64,000 nt of DNA from CAMBRQ01 sp945870325 (GTDB taxonomy: Bacteria; Bacillota; Clostridia; Lachnospirales; Lachnospiraceae). The notes beneath the pieces are model-generated. The model worked only from the letters and a program-made list of their open reading frames with translations, did no database searches and was not told where the DNA came from. The translations under genes were made by a program, and so were the position numbers. This document shows, in pieces, positions 33,486 to 41,522 of the stretch. Position 1 is the first letter of the stretch. Each line of letters begins with the position of its first letter. The stretch covers positions 41,026 to 105,025 of the forward strand of contig NZ_JBNPMC010000006.1 in the NCBI RefSeq assembly GCF_050313795.1, read 5' to 3'.

Positions 33486-34559
33486 TTAGCCTACGATTCT
33501 CCATTTCTTATCAACTGCATTCAGAAGTTCATGTCCATCTTCTGTTACAAGTACAAGATCCTCGATACGAACACCGTATTTTCCTTCGATGTAGATACCT
33601 GGCTCGATAGAGAAGATCATGCCTGGCTCTGCAACATTCTTATTAATCGGGCTTACATCACCATACTCGTGATCTTCCTGTCCAATGAAATGTCCAAGAC
33701 GGATCTTCCAGTATTCGCTGTATCCAGCCTCGTCAATCAGATCTCTTGCCTGTGCATCAATGTCACAGAAGCGTACGCCTGGCTTAATCACTGATTCAGC
33801 CTTCTCAACTGCCGTGCGAACCAGATCATGGATTGCTGTCTGCTCGTCATCTGCGCTCTTGCAGTAGAAGGTTCTTGTCATATCTGAGCAGTATCCTTTC
33901 CAGACACAACCCATATCGATCAGTACACATTCTCCTGCTTTCAGAGTTCTGGTATCGCTTGGCTCATGATGCTGGTCTGCGGCATTCGGTCCAAAGCATA
34001 CGATGGTATCAAAACTTACTCCGCTTGCACCTGCTGCAAGGAACTCTGCATCGATAAAATCTGCAATTTCCTTCTCTGTCATGCCTTCTTTGATAAAAGC
34101 AGCAACCTTCTCCATAACGTTATCGTTAATTACAGAAGCCTCTTTCATGATTGCGATCTCTTCTTCGTTCTTTACTGCACGCACATCATCCACACAGTCA
34201 GATCCCCAAATTGTCTTCATCTGTGGACAGCGCTCCTGAAGAGGAATTAAGAAACGAGCCGGCCATGTCTTGTCAATGCCAAGTGTGCTCTCAGTGTCGA
34301 TGTGCTCCATCAGGACACCAATCTGGTCATCCATATCACTGAACCATACTTCTTCGTATCCCGTATCAGATACATAATACAGATAGTTGAGGAACAGAGT
34401 ATGTTTTCCATTGCTTCTCAGTAACAGCGCATATAATCTCTCACCAGGATTTACCATGATTCCTGTTAAGAAACGGATACTTAGTGGATCTGATACGAGT
34501 AACTGTGTCAGTCCCTTTTTCTCCATCTTGCCTAATACGCGGTTAATTCTTTCGTTCAT
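33486..34559 (-). CDS. M24-family Xaa-Pro aminopeptidase/dipeptidase
   Basis: A 357-residue pita-bread metallopeptidase with an N-terminal creatinase-like domain (about 1-125). The catalytic domain has all five metal ligands visible: VLIDMG, SDMTRTF, LGHFIG, FSIEPG and VRIEDLV. It removes N-terminal residues before proline or splits Xaa-Pro dipeptides in the cytoplasm. GGAG lies nine bases before the ATG. It is monocistronic on the minus strand, with an extended -10 promoter upstream. Confidence 0.92.
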   Translation of the reverse strand: MNERINRVLGKMEKKGLTQLLVSDPLSIRFLTGIMVNPGERLYALLLRSNGKHTLFLNYLYYVSDTGYEEVWFSDMDDQIGVLMEHIDTESTLGIDKTWPARFLIPLQERCPQMKTIWGSDCVDDVRAVKNEEEIAIMKEASVINDNVMEKVAAFIKEGMTEKEIADFIDAEFLAAGASGVSFDTIVCFGPNAADQHHEPSDTRTLKAGECVLIDMGCVWKGYCSDMTRTFYCKSADDEQTAIHDLVRTAVEKAESVIKPGVRFCDIDAQARDLIDEAGYSEYWKIRLGHFIGQEDHEYGDVSPINKNVAEPGMIFSIEPGIYIEGKYGVRIEDLVLVTEDGHELLNAVDKKWRIVG

Positions 34560-34606
34560 TTTTTTAGTCTCCTTTCCCCATATGTGTATAAAATGAATCT
34601 ATAGAA

Positions 34607-34615
34607 ATAATAGCA
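34607..34615 (-). promoter_or_regulatory. Extended -10 promoter of the M24 peptidase
   Basis: On the minus strand TGC precedes TATTAT, an extended -10 element about 48 bases before the start codon. No good -35 is seen. Confidence 0.4.
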
Positions 34616-34664
34616 CAGTGGGTGGGAGTTGACTAGGATTTTTCGATTTTTCGTAACTTTTTTT

Positions 34665-34828
34665 GTAACAGTTCAGCCATAAGCCGGATTGTGGGCGAAT
34701 CATGCTTGCATGAATGAACACACAATCCGGCTTATGAGCAGAGCGCCATTTTATGAGCAAAAAGAGCTGCGTAGCAGCGGAGAAGCATCGCAGATGCGTT
34801 TTGCGAATGGCGCGGGCTGAACTGTTAC
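34665..34828. mobile_element. MITE-like cloverleaf element with terminal inverted repeats
   Basis: The 164-bp element is bounded by perfect 14-bp inverted repeats: GTAACAGTTCAGCC (34665-34678) and its complement (34815-34828). Inside, a perfect 16-bp stem pairs 34678-34693 with 34721-34736. A second arm pairs GCGCCATT (34743) with AATGGCGC (34806), is extended by GCAAAA/TTTTGC, and carries two small hairpins, GCTGC-gta-GCAGC and GCATC-gca-GATGC. CTTTTTTT occurs directly on both outer sides (34657-34664 and 34829-34836), like an 8-bp target duplication. It encodes no protein. A structured RNA or a terminator role is also possible. Confidence 0.7.
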
Positions 34829-34844
34829 CTTTTTTTGATGTTTT

Positions 34845-35891
34845 TCAGGTTGTAACATGTTTGATCATACCCAGTACAGACTGGTTAGCATGTATTGGCA
34901 GTAATTCGATGTCGGGATGCTGATTCTGGAATACCCGGAATACTTCATCTGCGAATCCCTGTCCCATGAATTCGACCTCAGTGAAATCGAATTCCACTTT
35001 TTTGAATTGCTCCAGCCGATATAACACTCTTCTTGCTTGGGAACGGGCAATCGGCTCTCCGTATGGACATGCTTCTTTTATTGGAATAATCGTATGGATG
35101 AATCCTTCGTCAATTGGAGCATACATATTGAACACCTCCTGTGGTTTACGGGTGGTTTGATTCTCAAGTTTCATAACGACCAGGGTGCCTATCTTCTGAA
35201 GCCGTGTGTAGTAGGATATCAGATGCGATTGAACAAGTTTTTCCTTCTCATAGCATCCATAGGAATAGATAGCCTGATCCGACCAGATGGCTAATTCCCG
35301 CATCATTTTGGAGGAAAAGAAGATTCCTTCACCGGAATGGCAGGCGGGATTGCTTGTGAACTTCCCTTTATGGAGTTCTAAAATCGCATCTTGAATAGAG
35401 GCTTTTGTCCCGAGTTTTTCACTAAGATTTTTCTGGATATTGTTAAATATTCCAATACCATCGTCAGTAATAGATATTTCTGTGTAGAGATAGTCCTGCA
35501 TGATATGGCAGGAAATATTCTGCCCCTGTGAATGTTCAATTGCGTTATTCATGATTTCCATAAATACGTAACTCCAGATATTCCTGGCCCCTTTAGACAT
35601 TGATTGCAGGAGGGGCAGGATATCTTCATAGAATATTCTGTCTTCGGATAAGTTCCCATCCTGTGTATAGGTAAAATCCTTCATAACAGATATCATGGAA
35701 TATCCTGTTTTGGTATCTTTATCTTCCTTTAGAATCTCATCGGTAACACATTCTTTGATATATCTTTTTACTGTGGTTATAGATATGCCGAAATTCTCCA
35801 TTGTCTTTTGGATGAAACCGGTATCATCCTTTCGGAGTTTGTCAAGCATGTAGCGTTTGATGCTTTCTCTCTTTTCTTCCTGAAATGACAT
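34845..35891 (-). CDS. HTH-HATPase-DUF4325 (STAS-like) protein
   Basis: A 348-residue three-domain protein. Residues 1-60 resemble a helix-turn-helix (GISITTVKRYIKE). Residues about 85-230 form a GHKL ATPase with N-box EIMNNAIEHS (N115, E119), G1 ITDDGIGI and G2 HSGEGIFFSS. The last 80 residues are a STAS-like DUF4325 domain (EFDFTEVEFMGQGFADEVFR). There is no histidine phosphorylation box. Such proteins look like stand-alone anti-sigma/anti-anti-sigma modules joined to DNA binding; their function is unknown. AAGGTG precedes the ATG. It is monocistronic. Confidence 0.82.
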   Translation of the reverse strand: MSFQEEKRESIKRYMLDKLRKDDTGFIQKTMENFGISITTVKRYIKECVTDEILKEDKDTKTGYSMISVMKDFTYTQDGNLSEDRIFYEDILPLLQSMSKGARNIWSYVFMEIMNNAIEHSQGQNISCHIMQDYLYTEISITDDGIGIFNNIQKNLSEKLGTKASIQDAILELHKGKFTSNPACHSGEGIFFSSKMMRELAIWSDQAIYSYGCYEKEKLVQSHLISYYTRLQKIGTLVVMKLENQTTRKPQEVFNMYAPIDEGFIHTIIPIKEACPYGEPIARSQARRVLYRLEQFKKVEFDFTEVEFMGQGFADEVFRVFQNQHPDIELLPIHANQSVLGMIKHVTT

Positions 35892-35996
35892 AATTACACA
35901 CCTTTTTGAATTATAATTATTGTAAATAGAACTATAATATTGCTTTGGTTAAACTATAACATTTATGATTTGAAATATCAAGTGTGTGATTAGGAG

Positions 35997-36071
35997 GGGA
36001 CGGGGGTTTTTTCAATTTCCCCCGTCCCAGATTCGATTTACCGTGTCCCTTTTTCAATTTGCCCTGTCCCC
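35997..36071. repeat. REP-like GC-rich repeat with hairpin
   Basis: GGGACGGGGG (35997-36006) pairs with CCCCCGTCCC (36019-36028). The unit CAATTT next to a GTCCC block recurs twice more before 36071 (GTGTCCC-TTTTTCAATTT-GCCCTGTCCC). The repeat runs into the 3' end of the flavodoxin gene and supplies its last codons. The hairpin may also end that transcript. The stretch 35892-35996 holds only AT-rich upstream sequence of the ATPase gene. Confidence 0.6.
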
Positions 36072-36607
36072 AATGCATAGTCAATCAGTGGCTGGATGGT
36101 ATCCTGATTGGTAAAATCAATAGTTTTTCCATAGGTTTCAAGTAGCAGTTGATCTTCTTCCCGTAGGTCTTCAGGTGATTTCTTGGATAACATTCTGGCC
36201 AGCATTGCCATCATGGATCTGTGAACAAGGTTTAGTCTGGAGTAATCGATACCACCCCGGAGATGAAAGATGTGGAAGATATCTAGCATCTCGGGTGTCA
36301 ATACTTTTTTTAATGATTCCCGGATATGGCTTACATTGGCTGGATCATCTGGATTGGCAAGTCCGCAGGTGAACAGGATGATATTCTTGCTGCGGATTTG
36401 GGGGAAATTCTGTGTCAGAAGTTTGATGCCGCTTATACCTCCGGCATAGAGCCCTCCTCCATAGATGATAGTATCGTAATTGGCAAAATCTTTGGCGTGG
36501 AAATTCTTTTTTTCTATCATTGGGCAGGATAGGGTCTTGGCGATCCAGTTCGCATAGCGTTCAGTAAATCCGTATTTTGATTCGTATATGACAATCGTCT
36601 GGTTCAT
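36038..36607 (-). CDS. Flavodoxin-domain protein
   Basis: A 189-residue flavodoxin-like protein of the HemG/Flavodoxin_5 type. The phosphate-binding loop is YESKYGFTERYA (residues 8-19), and the second FMN-contact region is YGGGLYAGGISG. It probably carries out one- or two-electron reduction in the cytoplasm; the partner is unknown. The C-terminal residues GTGQIEKGTR are encoded by the adjacent REP-like repeat and are likely a read-in tail. AAAGGAGA precedes the ATG. It is divergent from a TetR regulator. Confidence 0.85.
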   Translation of the reverse strand: MNQTIVIYESKYGFTERYANWIAKTLSCPMIEKKNFHAKDFANYDTIIYGGGLYAGGISGIKLLTQNFPQIRSKNIILFTCGLANPDDPANVSHIRESLKKVLTPEMLDIFHIFHLRGGIDYSRLNLVHRSMMAMLARMLSKKSPEDLREEDQLLLETYGKTIDFTNQDTIQPLIDYALGTGQIEKGTR

Positions 36608-36632
36608 AGGTTATCTCCTTTTTTGAATATTG

Positions 36633-36683
36633 AGTTTCCAAAACATCCGAAGGGAACTGCCAGTGGCAGATCCTGTAGGTGGA
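36633..36683 (+). repeat. Dispersed palindromic repeat, copy 3
   Basis: AGTTTCCAAAACATCCGAAG then GGAACTGCCAGTGGCAGATCC, the most complete copy, with the dyad GGAaCTGCC/GGCAGaTCC. It lies in the leader of the flavodoxin gene. Confidence 0.6.
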
Positions 36684-36818
36684 TGAAAAAAGTGTTACAG
36701 TTGTGTCTTTTCTGCGATTATAGTATACTGATTATGATGAAAAATCAAGATTCAGAAAGAAAGTGCTACAATACTGGGGATTTGCGCCATTTTTTGGCTG
36801 CATATACAGCAGATGCAT

Positions 36819-36871
36819 GAGAAATATGTGGTAGATACATGACAGATATATGGCGGACATATGAGAGATAT
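36819..36871. promoter_or_regulatory. Phased ATATG-type repeats upstream of the TetR gene
   Basis: CATG, ATATG, ACATG, ATATG and ATATG steps end at 36819, 36828, 36841, 36852 and 36863, roughly one DNA turn apart, followed by GATATC. This may be a regulator-binding array or mere low complexity. The rest of the flavodoxin-TetR gap shows no gene. Confidence 0.35.
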
Positions 36872-36891
36872 CAGAAAGGAAATGTAAGAAG

Positions 36892-37446
36892 ATGGATGGT
36901 CATCAAAGGCAAAAGGAACAGTCGAGACGGATGATAGAAGAGGCTTTATTTGCTTTAATGAAAGAAAAGGGGTATGCACAGATTACGGTCATGGAGATTG
37001 TAGCGAGGGCAGATGTGGCAAGACGAACTTTTTACCGCCTGTATGATTGTAAAGAAGATGTCATTACCTTTTATCTTGATCGGATATGTCAGGAATATCG
37101 AAGGAAAAGTACGGTTTTGGAAAGATATGATATCAGGCAGATTGCGGAAGATTATTTTACCTTTTGGTATCAGTATCGGGATTTTCTTTTATTGCTGCAT
37201 CATCATAAATTGGATTACCTGTTGTATGATAGAGTTAGCAGTACCTCCATTGAGGTTGTCAGAGAACGTATCGGTGATAGCGAACTCAGATTGGATTCAG
37301 GGATGGAATATTTCGCAGATTATTCGGCAGGAGGATTTCTTAGTCTTTTATATCGATGGATCAGGAACGGAATGGAGGAATCCCCGGGACAGTATGCCGA
37401 AGTTGTCAGCCGGTCGATATTGGGTAAGTTAAAAACAGTTATCTAG
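36892..37446 (+). CDS. TetR-family transcriptional regulator
   Basis: A 184-residue regulator. The N-terminal HTH reads YAQITVMEIVARADVARRTF then YRLYDCKEDVI. The C-terminal domain resembles the TetR_C_33-like (DhaS/YxbF) group. The start has only a distant GAAAGGA site. It is divergent from the flavodoxin gene and may control it, but no clear shared operator was found. Confidence 0.83.
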   Translation: MDGHQRQKEQSRRMIEEALFALMKEKGYAQITVMEIVARADVARRTFYRLYDCKEDVITFYLDRICQEYRRKSTVLERYDIRQIAEDYFTFWYQYRDFLLLLHHHKLDYLLYDRVSSTSIEVVRERIGDSELRLDSGMEYFADYSAGGFLSLLYRWIRNGMEESPGQYAEVVSRSILGKLKTVI

Positions 37447-37516
37447 GGAGAAATACATACATCAGAAGATATATTAAGTCATTGGAAAAGCAGTCAAGTT
37501 CCAGATGAAAAAATAT

Positions 37517-37567
37517 AAACCGCTCCCTATCCAAGGCTTTCTATATGAAGCAGGCAGGGAACGGTTT
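37517..37567. terminator. Bidirectional terminator
   Basis: AAACCGCTCCCT pairs with AGGGAACGGTTT (one mismatch) around a 27-base loop, between the convergent TetR and lipoprotein genes. Confidence 0.65.
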
Positions 37568-37576
37568 AAAGAGAAA

Positions 37577-39721
37577 CTATTGTATCTGTGTAATGATAGA
37601 GTCTAATGTTATGGTCGTTTCATCATCTCCAATACATATTGTGTAACTGTCGCCTTGTTGTAACTCTGGTGACGAGATTGCATACCACTGAATATTTTTT
37701 TCTGTCAGTATGTCTGCGATGACAGTTCCGTCAGAGTCTCTTACGGCAATCGTAGTACCGGCTTCAATCGTCGACTGTATGTTCTGGACAATGACAGGCT
37801 GCGTGGAAGATTCATCTGGATTCTGTGCCATTCCGGAACTTCCGACAGCGAGGAGAGTACCGCCAGTAATCTGGCATCCAGCTACGTAGTCAAGTGTTCC
37901 GTTGCCGCTGTTAGAAGGTCCATGGATGATGGAAGTACCACCCGTGATTAAGATACTGCCATTAGCATCCAGACCATCACCTTCTGCATTTACACAGAGA
38001 GTGCCGCCGTTGATCGTCAGGGCGGCTCCCTGATCTTCGCCTGCCATGCCGCCGTGCATACCATTTTTGAAATCCTTATTGCCTGTGTTTTCCGGACGTT
38101 CCGTAGTTTCCGTATCAGAAGTAGTATCATCTTCCGGATTAGATGCGCTGTCATCATCTCCGGCTGCATTGATGCCGTCATCACTTGCAATGATGTTAAT
38201 ATTTCCATCATCGATTACTATGTCAAATCCTTCGATTCCTTCATAACTCTGCTGAATATCAATAGAGCCGTCATTAATTGTAAGCAAAGCATCTGCATGA
38301 ATACCATCGTCTCCGCTTGTAATACTGAAAGTTCCGCCATCGATGGTAACGTTCTGATTGCTTTGGAGAGCATCGTCACAGGAATCAATGGAGTAGATAC
38401 CGTCTTTGATGGTAAGTTCCACATAAGATTTCAATGCTTTGGTACTGTCACTTTCTGTTGAGTCATCTGTGCCTTCAGCAATATTATCTTTGTTAGTATC
38501 TGCATTGTCTGGGACATCACCTTGTGGCATATCTTTTCCGGAGAAATCCTGGTCTCGCGGTGCTTTACCACCATCGGGTGCCTTTCCTTTTGGCATATTA
38601 TCAACAGTTGCTGTTCCCTCTGGCATGTTGTTATTACCGGGATCGGCCCCTTCTGGCAGATTACTGTCAACGGAAATTCCTCCTTCTGGTAGTTCGCTGT
38701 CATCGGGGATTTCCCTTTGCGGCAGATTACCGTCATCAGGTGCTTCCCCTTGTGGCATACCACCGCCATTCGGAGATTTTTCCATTATCTGCCCGCCTCC
38801 CCTCATATCATTTTTAGATGCAGCATTGCTGGAACCTCCTCCGGTCTGGATATTAAATTCCCCGTCATTGATCAGCAGAAGAGTCTCTGCTTGTATTCCA
38901 TCATTGGCAGCCGTAATCTGGAAATCTCCGTTTTCAATTATGACATAGCCTTTGTCCGTTTCATCAATATTAGTTGACTTAATCCCGTCTTCCCCGGCTT
39001 CAATTGTATAATTGCCATCCTTTATAGAGACGCTGTCCTTGCCAACGACACCATCTCCAGCTGAGGTGATAGAATATGTCCCGGAAACGAACTTCAGAGC
39101 ATCTTTGCTTTGGATAGCGTGATTATAATTCCCGGTTACTGTAAGATTCCCGGTTCCGTTGAAGGTCAGGTCGTCTTTAGCGAAGATAGCGGCATCTGGC
39201 TCATCTTCAGCATCACTGTCATATACATACTCTGTGGCATCCGATACGCTATTATCTGTGTCGTCAGCCAGTGTGATAATAGTATCTCCGCTCTTAATAT
39301 AGATGGGAGAAGAGGTGCTGCTGGAAAGTATAGCATTGTTAAGCACCAGTTTTACAGTACTTTTATCCGGAGCATCAACAATAATCTGCCCATCTGTGAG
39401 CGTTCCGGTAAGGATATAGGTTCCAGTTTGAGTAATGGTTGCAGTATTTTCTTCTATTTGAATATTAGTATCATCTGAAGAAATGGTATTGTTATCGAAG
39501 GTTAGTGTGCTGGAGGATGCTTCATCCCAAGAAGCGTCTAGTTTCTCTTCGCTGTATTTTCCTTCGGTTAGAGTTACCGTACTTTTTGTCGCATGGTTTG
39601 TAGCATCAGAAGTATTGTCAGAAGCAATATTGTTACGATCGGAAGTGTTATTGCTGCATCCCATTAAGGATAGTGTCAGGAGTATAACGCTTGTTAATAT
39701 TAATTTTTTCTTCCTGTTCAT
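37577..39721 (-). CDS. Carbohydrate-binding-domain (DUF4353) surface lipoprotein
   Basis: A 714-residue lipoprotein: signal MNRKKKLILTSVILLTLSLM followed by a lipobox Cys (GCSNN). The body is a repetitive beta-helix-like DUF4353 domain with recurring short units such as INDGEFNIQTGG, IDGGTFSITSGDDGI and INGGTLCVNAEGDGL. Between about residues 300 and 430 a Pro/Gly/Asp-rich low-complexity insert repeats units like MPQGEAPDDGN and LPEG. The true start at 39721 follows AGGAGG; the longer frame runs into the upstream gene. It is last in an operon with DUF4956 and VTC genes. Exact function is unknown; the surface location is clear. Confidence 0.82.
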   Translation of the reverse strand: MNRKKKLILTSVILLTLSLMGCSNNTSDRNNIASDNTSDATNHATKSTVTLTEGKYSEEKLDASWDEASSSTLTFDNNTISSDDTNIQIEENTATITQTGTYILTGTLTDGQIIVDAPDKSTVKLVLNNAILSSSTSSPIYIKSGDTIITLADDTDNSVSDATEYVYDSDAEDEPDAAIFAKDDLTFNGTGNLTVTGNYNHAIQSKDALKFVSGTYSITSAGDGVVGKDSVSIKDGNYTIEAGEDGIKSTNIDETDKGYVIIENGDFQITAANDGIQAETLLLINDGEFNIQTGGGSSNAASKNDMRGGGQIMEKSPNGGGMPQGEAPDDGNLPQREIPDDSELPEGGISVDSNLPEGADPGNNNMPEGTATVDNMPKGKAPDGGKAPRDQDFSGKDMPQGDVPDNADTNKDNIAEGTDDSTESDSTKALKSYVELTIKDGIYSIDSCDDALQSNQNVTIDGGTFSITSGDDGIHADALLTINDGSIDIQQSYEGIEGFDIVIDDGNINIIASDDGINAAGDDDSASNPEDDTTSDTETTERPENTGNKDFKNGMHGGMAGEDQGAALTINGGTLCVNAEGDGLDANGSILITGGTSIIHGPSNSGNGTLDYVAGCQITGGTLLAVGSSGMAQNPDESSTQPVIVQNIQSTIEAGTTIAVRDSDGTVIADILTEKNIQWYAISSPELQQGDSYTICIGDDETTITLDSIITQIQ

Positions 39722-39725
39722 ATCT

Positions 39726-40400
39726 TTATAATTCCTCCTGTATTGTCTGGCGGCGTCCGCAGACGATGGTAAGATTGCCGTTTCGGCAGCGAATGGCGTC
39801 AATCATCTCTTTTTCCTGTCGGATGTCTTTTAGCGTGATATGGTAATCTAGTTCGTACATGCTTCCAAGGTTGGTTGTCTTTACCTGCCGCAGGCTACAT
39901 TTAGAAGTGTATTTTTGGAAAATATCTTCGAAGATCTCAGTATAATCCAGATTCTCTGCAATCGTGATCCGCAGATCTTTTTCCGTATTCTTCGTATCGC
40001 CAAAAGAAGTTTTTCCAAGAATGAGAAATACGGCACCAATCAGGAGTGTCATGACTACGGCAAAAGAAAGAAATCCCATTCCCGTTGCAAGTCCTACTGC
40101 CATAGAGAAAAAGATGCTGGTAATATCTCTGGAACTTCCCGGTACGGAACGGAAACGGATGAGGCTGAAAGTTCCTAAGACCGCTACGCTGGTGCCTACA
40201 TTGCCATTCACCAGCATAATGACTAGCTGTACAAGGGCAGGGAGGATGGCAAGAGTGATTACGAAGTTCTTCGTGTAAATTCCTTGCAGCATGTAGATAA
40301 CTGCAATAAATATGCCCATGAGCAAAGAGACTGCGGTACATATAATAGCAGTCTGGATGGATAGGTTACCTTCTACACTGTTGAGTATACTTGTGAACAT
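39726..40400 (-). CDS. DUF4956 membrane protein
   Basis: A 224-residue protein with four to five N-terminal helices, the conserved RFRSVPGSSRDI loop after the third helix, and a cytoplasmic C-terminal domain of about 90 residues. It is constantly found beside VTC-domain proteins, but its role is unproven. It overlaps the VTC gene by 28 bases and precedes the lipoprotein by four, so expression is coupled. AAGGAG precedes the ATG. Confidence 0.88.
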   Translation of the reverse strand: MFTSILNSVEGNLSIQTAIICTAVSLLMGIFIAVIYMLQGIYTKNFVITLAILPALVQLVIMLVNGNVGTSVAVLGTFSLIRFRSVPGSSRDITSIFFSMAVGLATGMGFLSFAVVMTLLIGAVFLILGKTSFGDTKNTEKDLRITIAENLDYTEIFEDIFQKYTSKCSLRQVKTTNLGSMYELDYHITLKDIRQEKEMIDAIRCRNGNLTIVCGRRQTIQEEL

Positions 40401-41209
40401 GAATTCTCTTTCTCCTTATCTGTTACTTTTTTATTCGCATTATAGATATCTGATGGCAGATCCGGCTGCTGGGTGGAAGGAATAGGGCTGCTGATGTTAT
40501 CCGTAATCCAGGGATGCAGTTCTCCGCGCTTTACCGAGTCAGAGTATACATTCCCATATTTTGAAAAGGAAATAGGGTATATCTGAAGTGTGCATAGAAG
40601 ATCTGCAAGCCATATGGGATATGCTGCCGGGACTTTGATTTCCATCAGGTATGTTTCCGGATTCAGTATCCGGCATTCTCCATCATATCCGAGTTCCAGA
40701 CGGTGATAGCGGCTGCGGATATTCCGGTCTATGGTAATGCGAAGGTTGGAGTCGTCAGGGGTTACGTATGCGGTTCTGTCATAAGCCAGATATACCTGAG
40801 GCACCGGATGATGGAATTGCATGAAATACTCTATTTCACGCATGATCTGGTCGCTGTGTTCAGGCAGAGTGCCGTTTTCTAAGAAGACCTTTGCCTGCGC
40901 CATTGGAAGGGAAGTGCGGCGTTTATATACAACCCCGCAGTATTTCTTCTTAATCTCCAGGAATACCGGGCTGTCATCAGTGATCGTTCCGTAGCCGCGC
41001 ACACGGAACTTTTCCTTGTATTTTGGTTTCTCGATGGAGTTGCGGATCAGTTCGTAGTCTGAGGTGTCGTAGTAGAGATTATGTATGGTATGAAGCCCGT
41101 ATTGATCCGGGTGAAGTTTATCCTGGATGGCGGTTAGAAAGGCATCATATTGCTTCTGATCCAAGTGATATTTTTTTTCGACACGTTGAAAAAGGTATTG
41201 GTTGTTCAT
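40373..41209 (-). CDS. VTC-domain (polyphosphate polymerase) protein
   Basis: A 278-residue VTC tunnel-fold protein. Basic tunnel residues are visible in RVEKKYHL, KYKEKFRVRGYG and EIKKKYCGVVYKRR, and the acidic metal motif in YLMEIKVP. Related eukaryotic VTC4 domains make polyphosphate from ATP; bacterial members beside DUF4956 may polymerise or bind polyphosphate or another nucleotide product. The start at 41209 follows AGGAGG; the long upstream open frame is not coding-like. It is first in the three-gene operon. Confidence 0.85.
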   Translation of the reverse strand: MNNQYLFQRVEKKYHLDQKQYDAFLTAIQDKLHPDQYGLHTIHNLYYDTSDYELIRNSIEKPKYKEKFRVRGYGTITDDSPVFLEIKKKYCGVVYKRRTSLPMAQAKVFLENGTLPEHSDQIMREIEYFMQFHHPVPQVYLAYDRTAYVTPDDSNLRITIDRNIRSRYHRLELGYDGECRILNPETYLMEIKVPAAYPIWLADLLCTLQIYPISFSKYGNVYSDSVKRGELHPWITDNISSPIPSTQQPDLPSDIYNANKKVTDKEKENSCSQVYSTV

Positions 41210-41522
41210 GGTGGGTGGTTTCCTCCTGATAAAAGTCGATATGTAAAATGTGGGGGAAGTGTGAAAAGTGTGTAAAAGGGGGAGTGGATTTGGAAGGGGA
41301 CGGTGCATATCGTGTGTATCGCATAAAAAACAATAACGGATTGAAAAGTGTCACAAAAAATTAAAGATGAAATTGGAAATTATGTGAATTGACAGATAAA
41401 AGTATTCTAAGGTAAGATAATATATATTGTATATTTTGGGTAACTTTAGGCCATATATGTAGGGATATGCCAAGGATGTGAGATTTGCCCGGGATGTACA
41501 AAGAATGAAGGAGGATCAATTC
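41210..41522 (+). promoter_or_regulatory. Divergent intergenic region with galactanase promoter
   Basis: TTGACA at 41389-41394 and TAAGAT at 41413-41418 (18-base spacer) form the best plus-strand promoter candidate. TATATATTGTATATT follows. No gene is seen; the VTC operon promoter should lie in the left half but is not obvious. Confidence 0.45.

Noticed and set aside
34657..34837. Simple rho-independent terminator only
   Set aside because: A T run does follow the right end, but the branched, nested perfect stems and matching duplications on both sides exceed what a terminator needs.
36819..36871. CRISPR-like array
   Set aside because: The units are only 4-6 bases and the spacing of 9-13 bases is far too short for CRISPR repeats and spacers.
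38046..39731. Several long plus-strand open frames
   Set aside because: They lie antisense to the repetitive lipoprotein gene, lack ribosome sites and reflect its biased codon use.
41210..41308. N-terminal extension of the VTC protein
   Set aside because: The extra 33 residues are Pro/Thr/His-rich and unlike the family, and a strong AGGAGG site marks the start at 41209.
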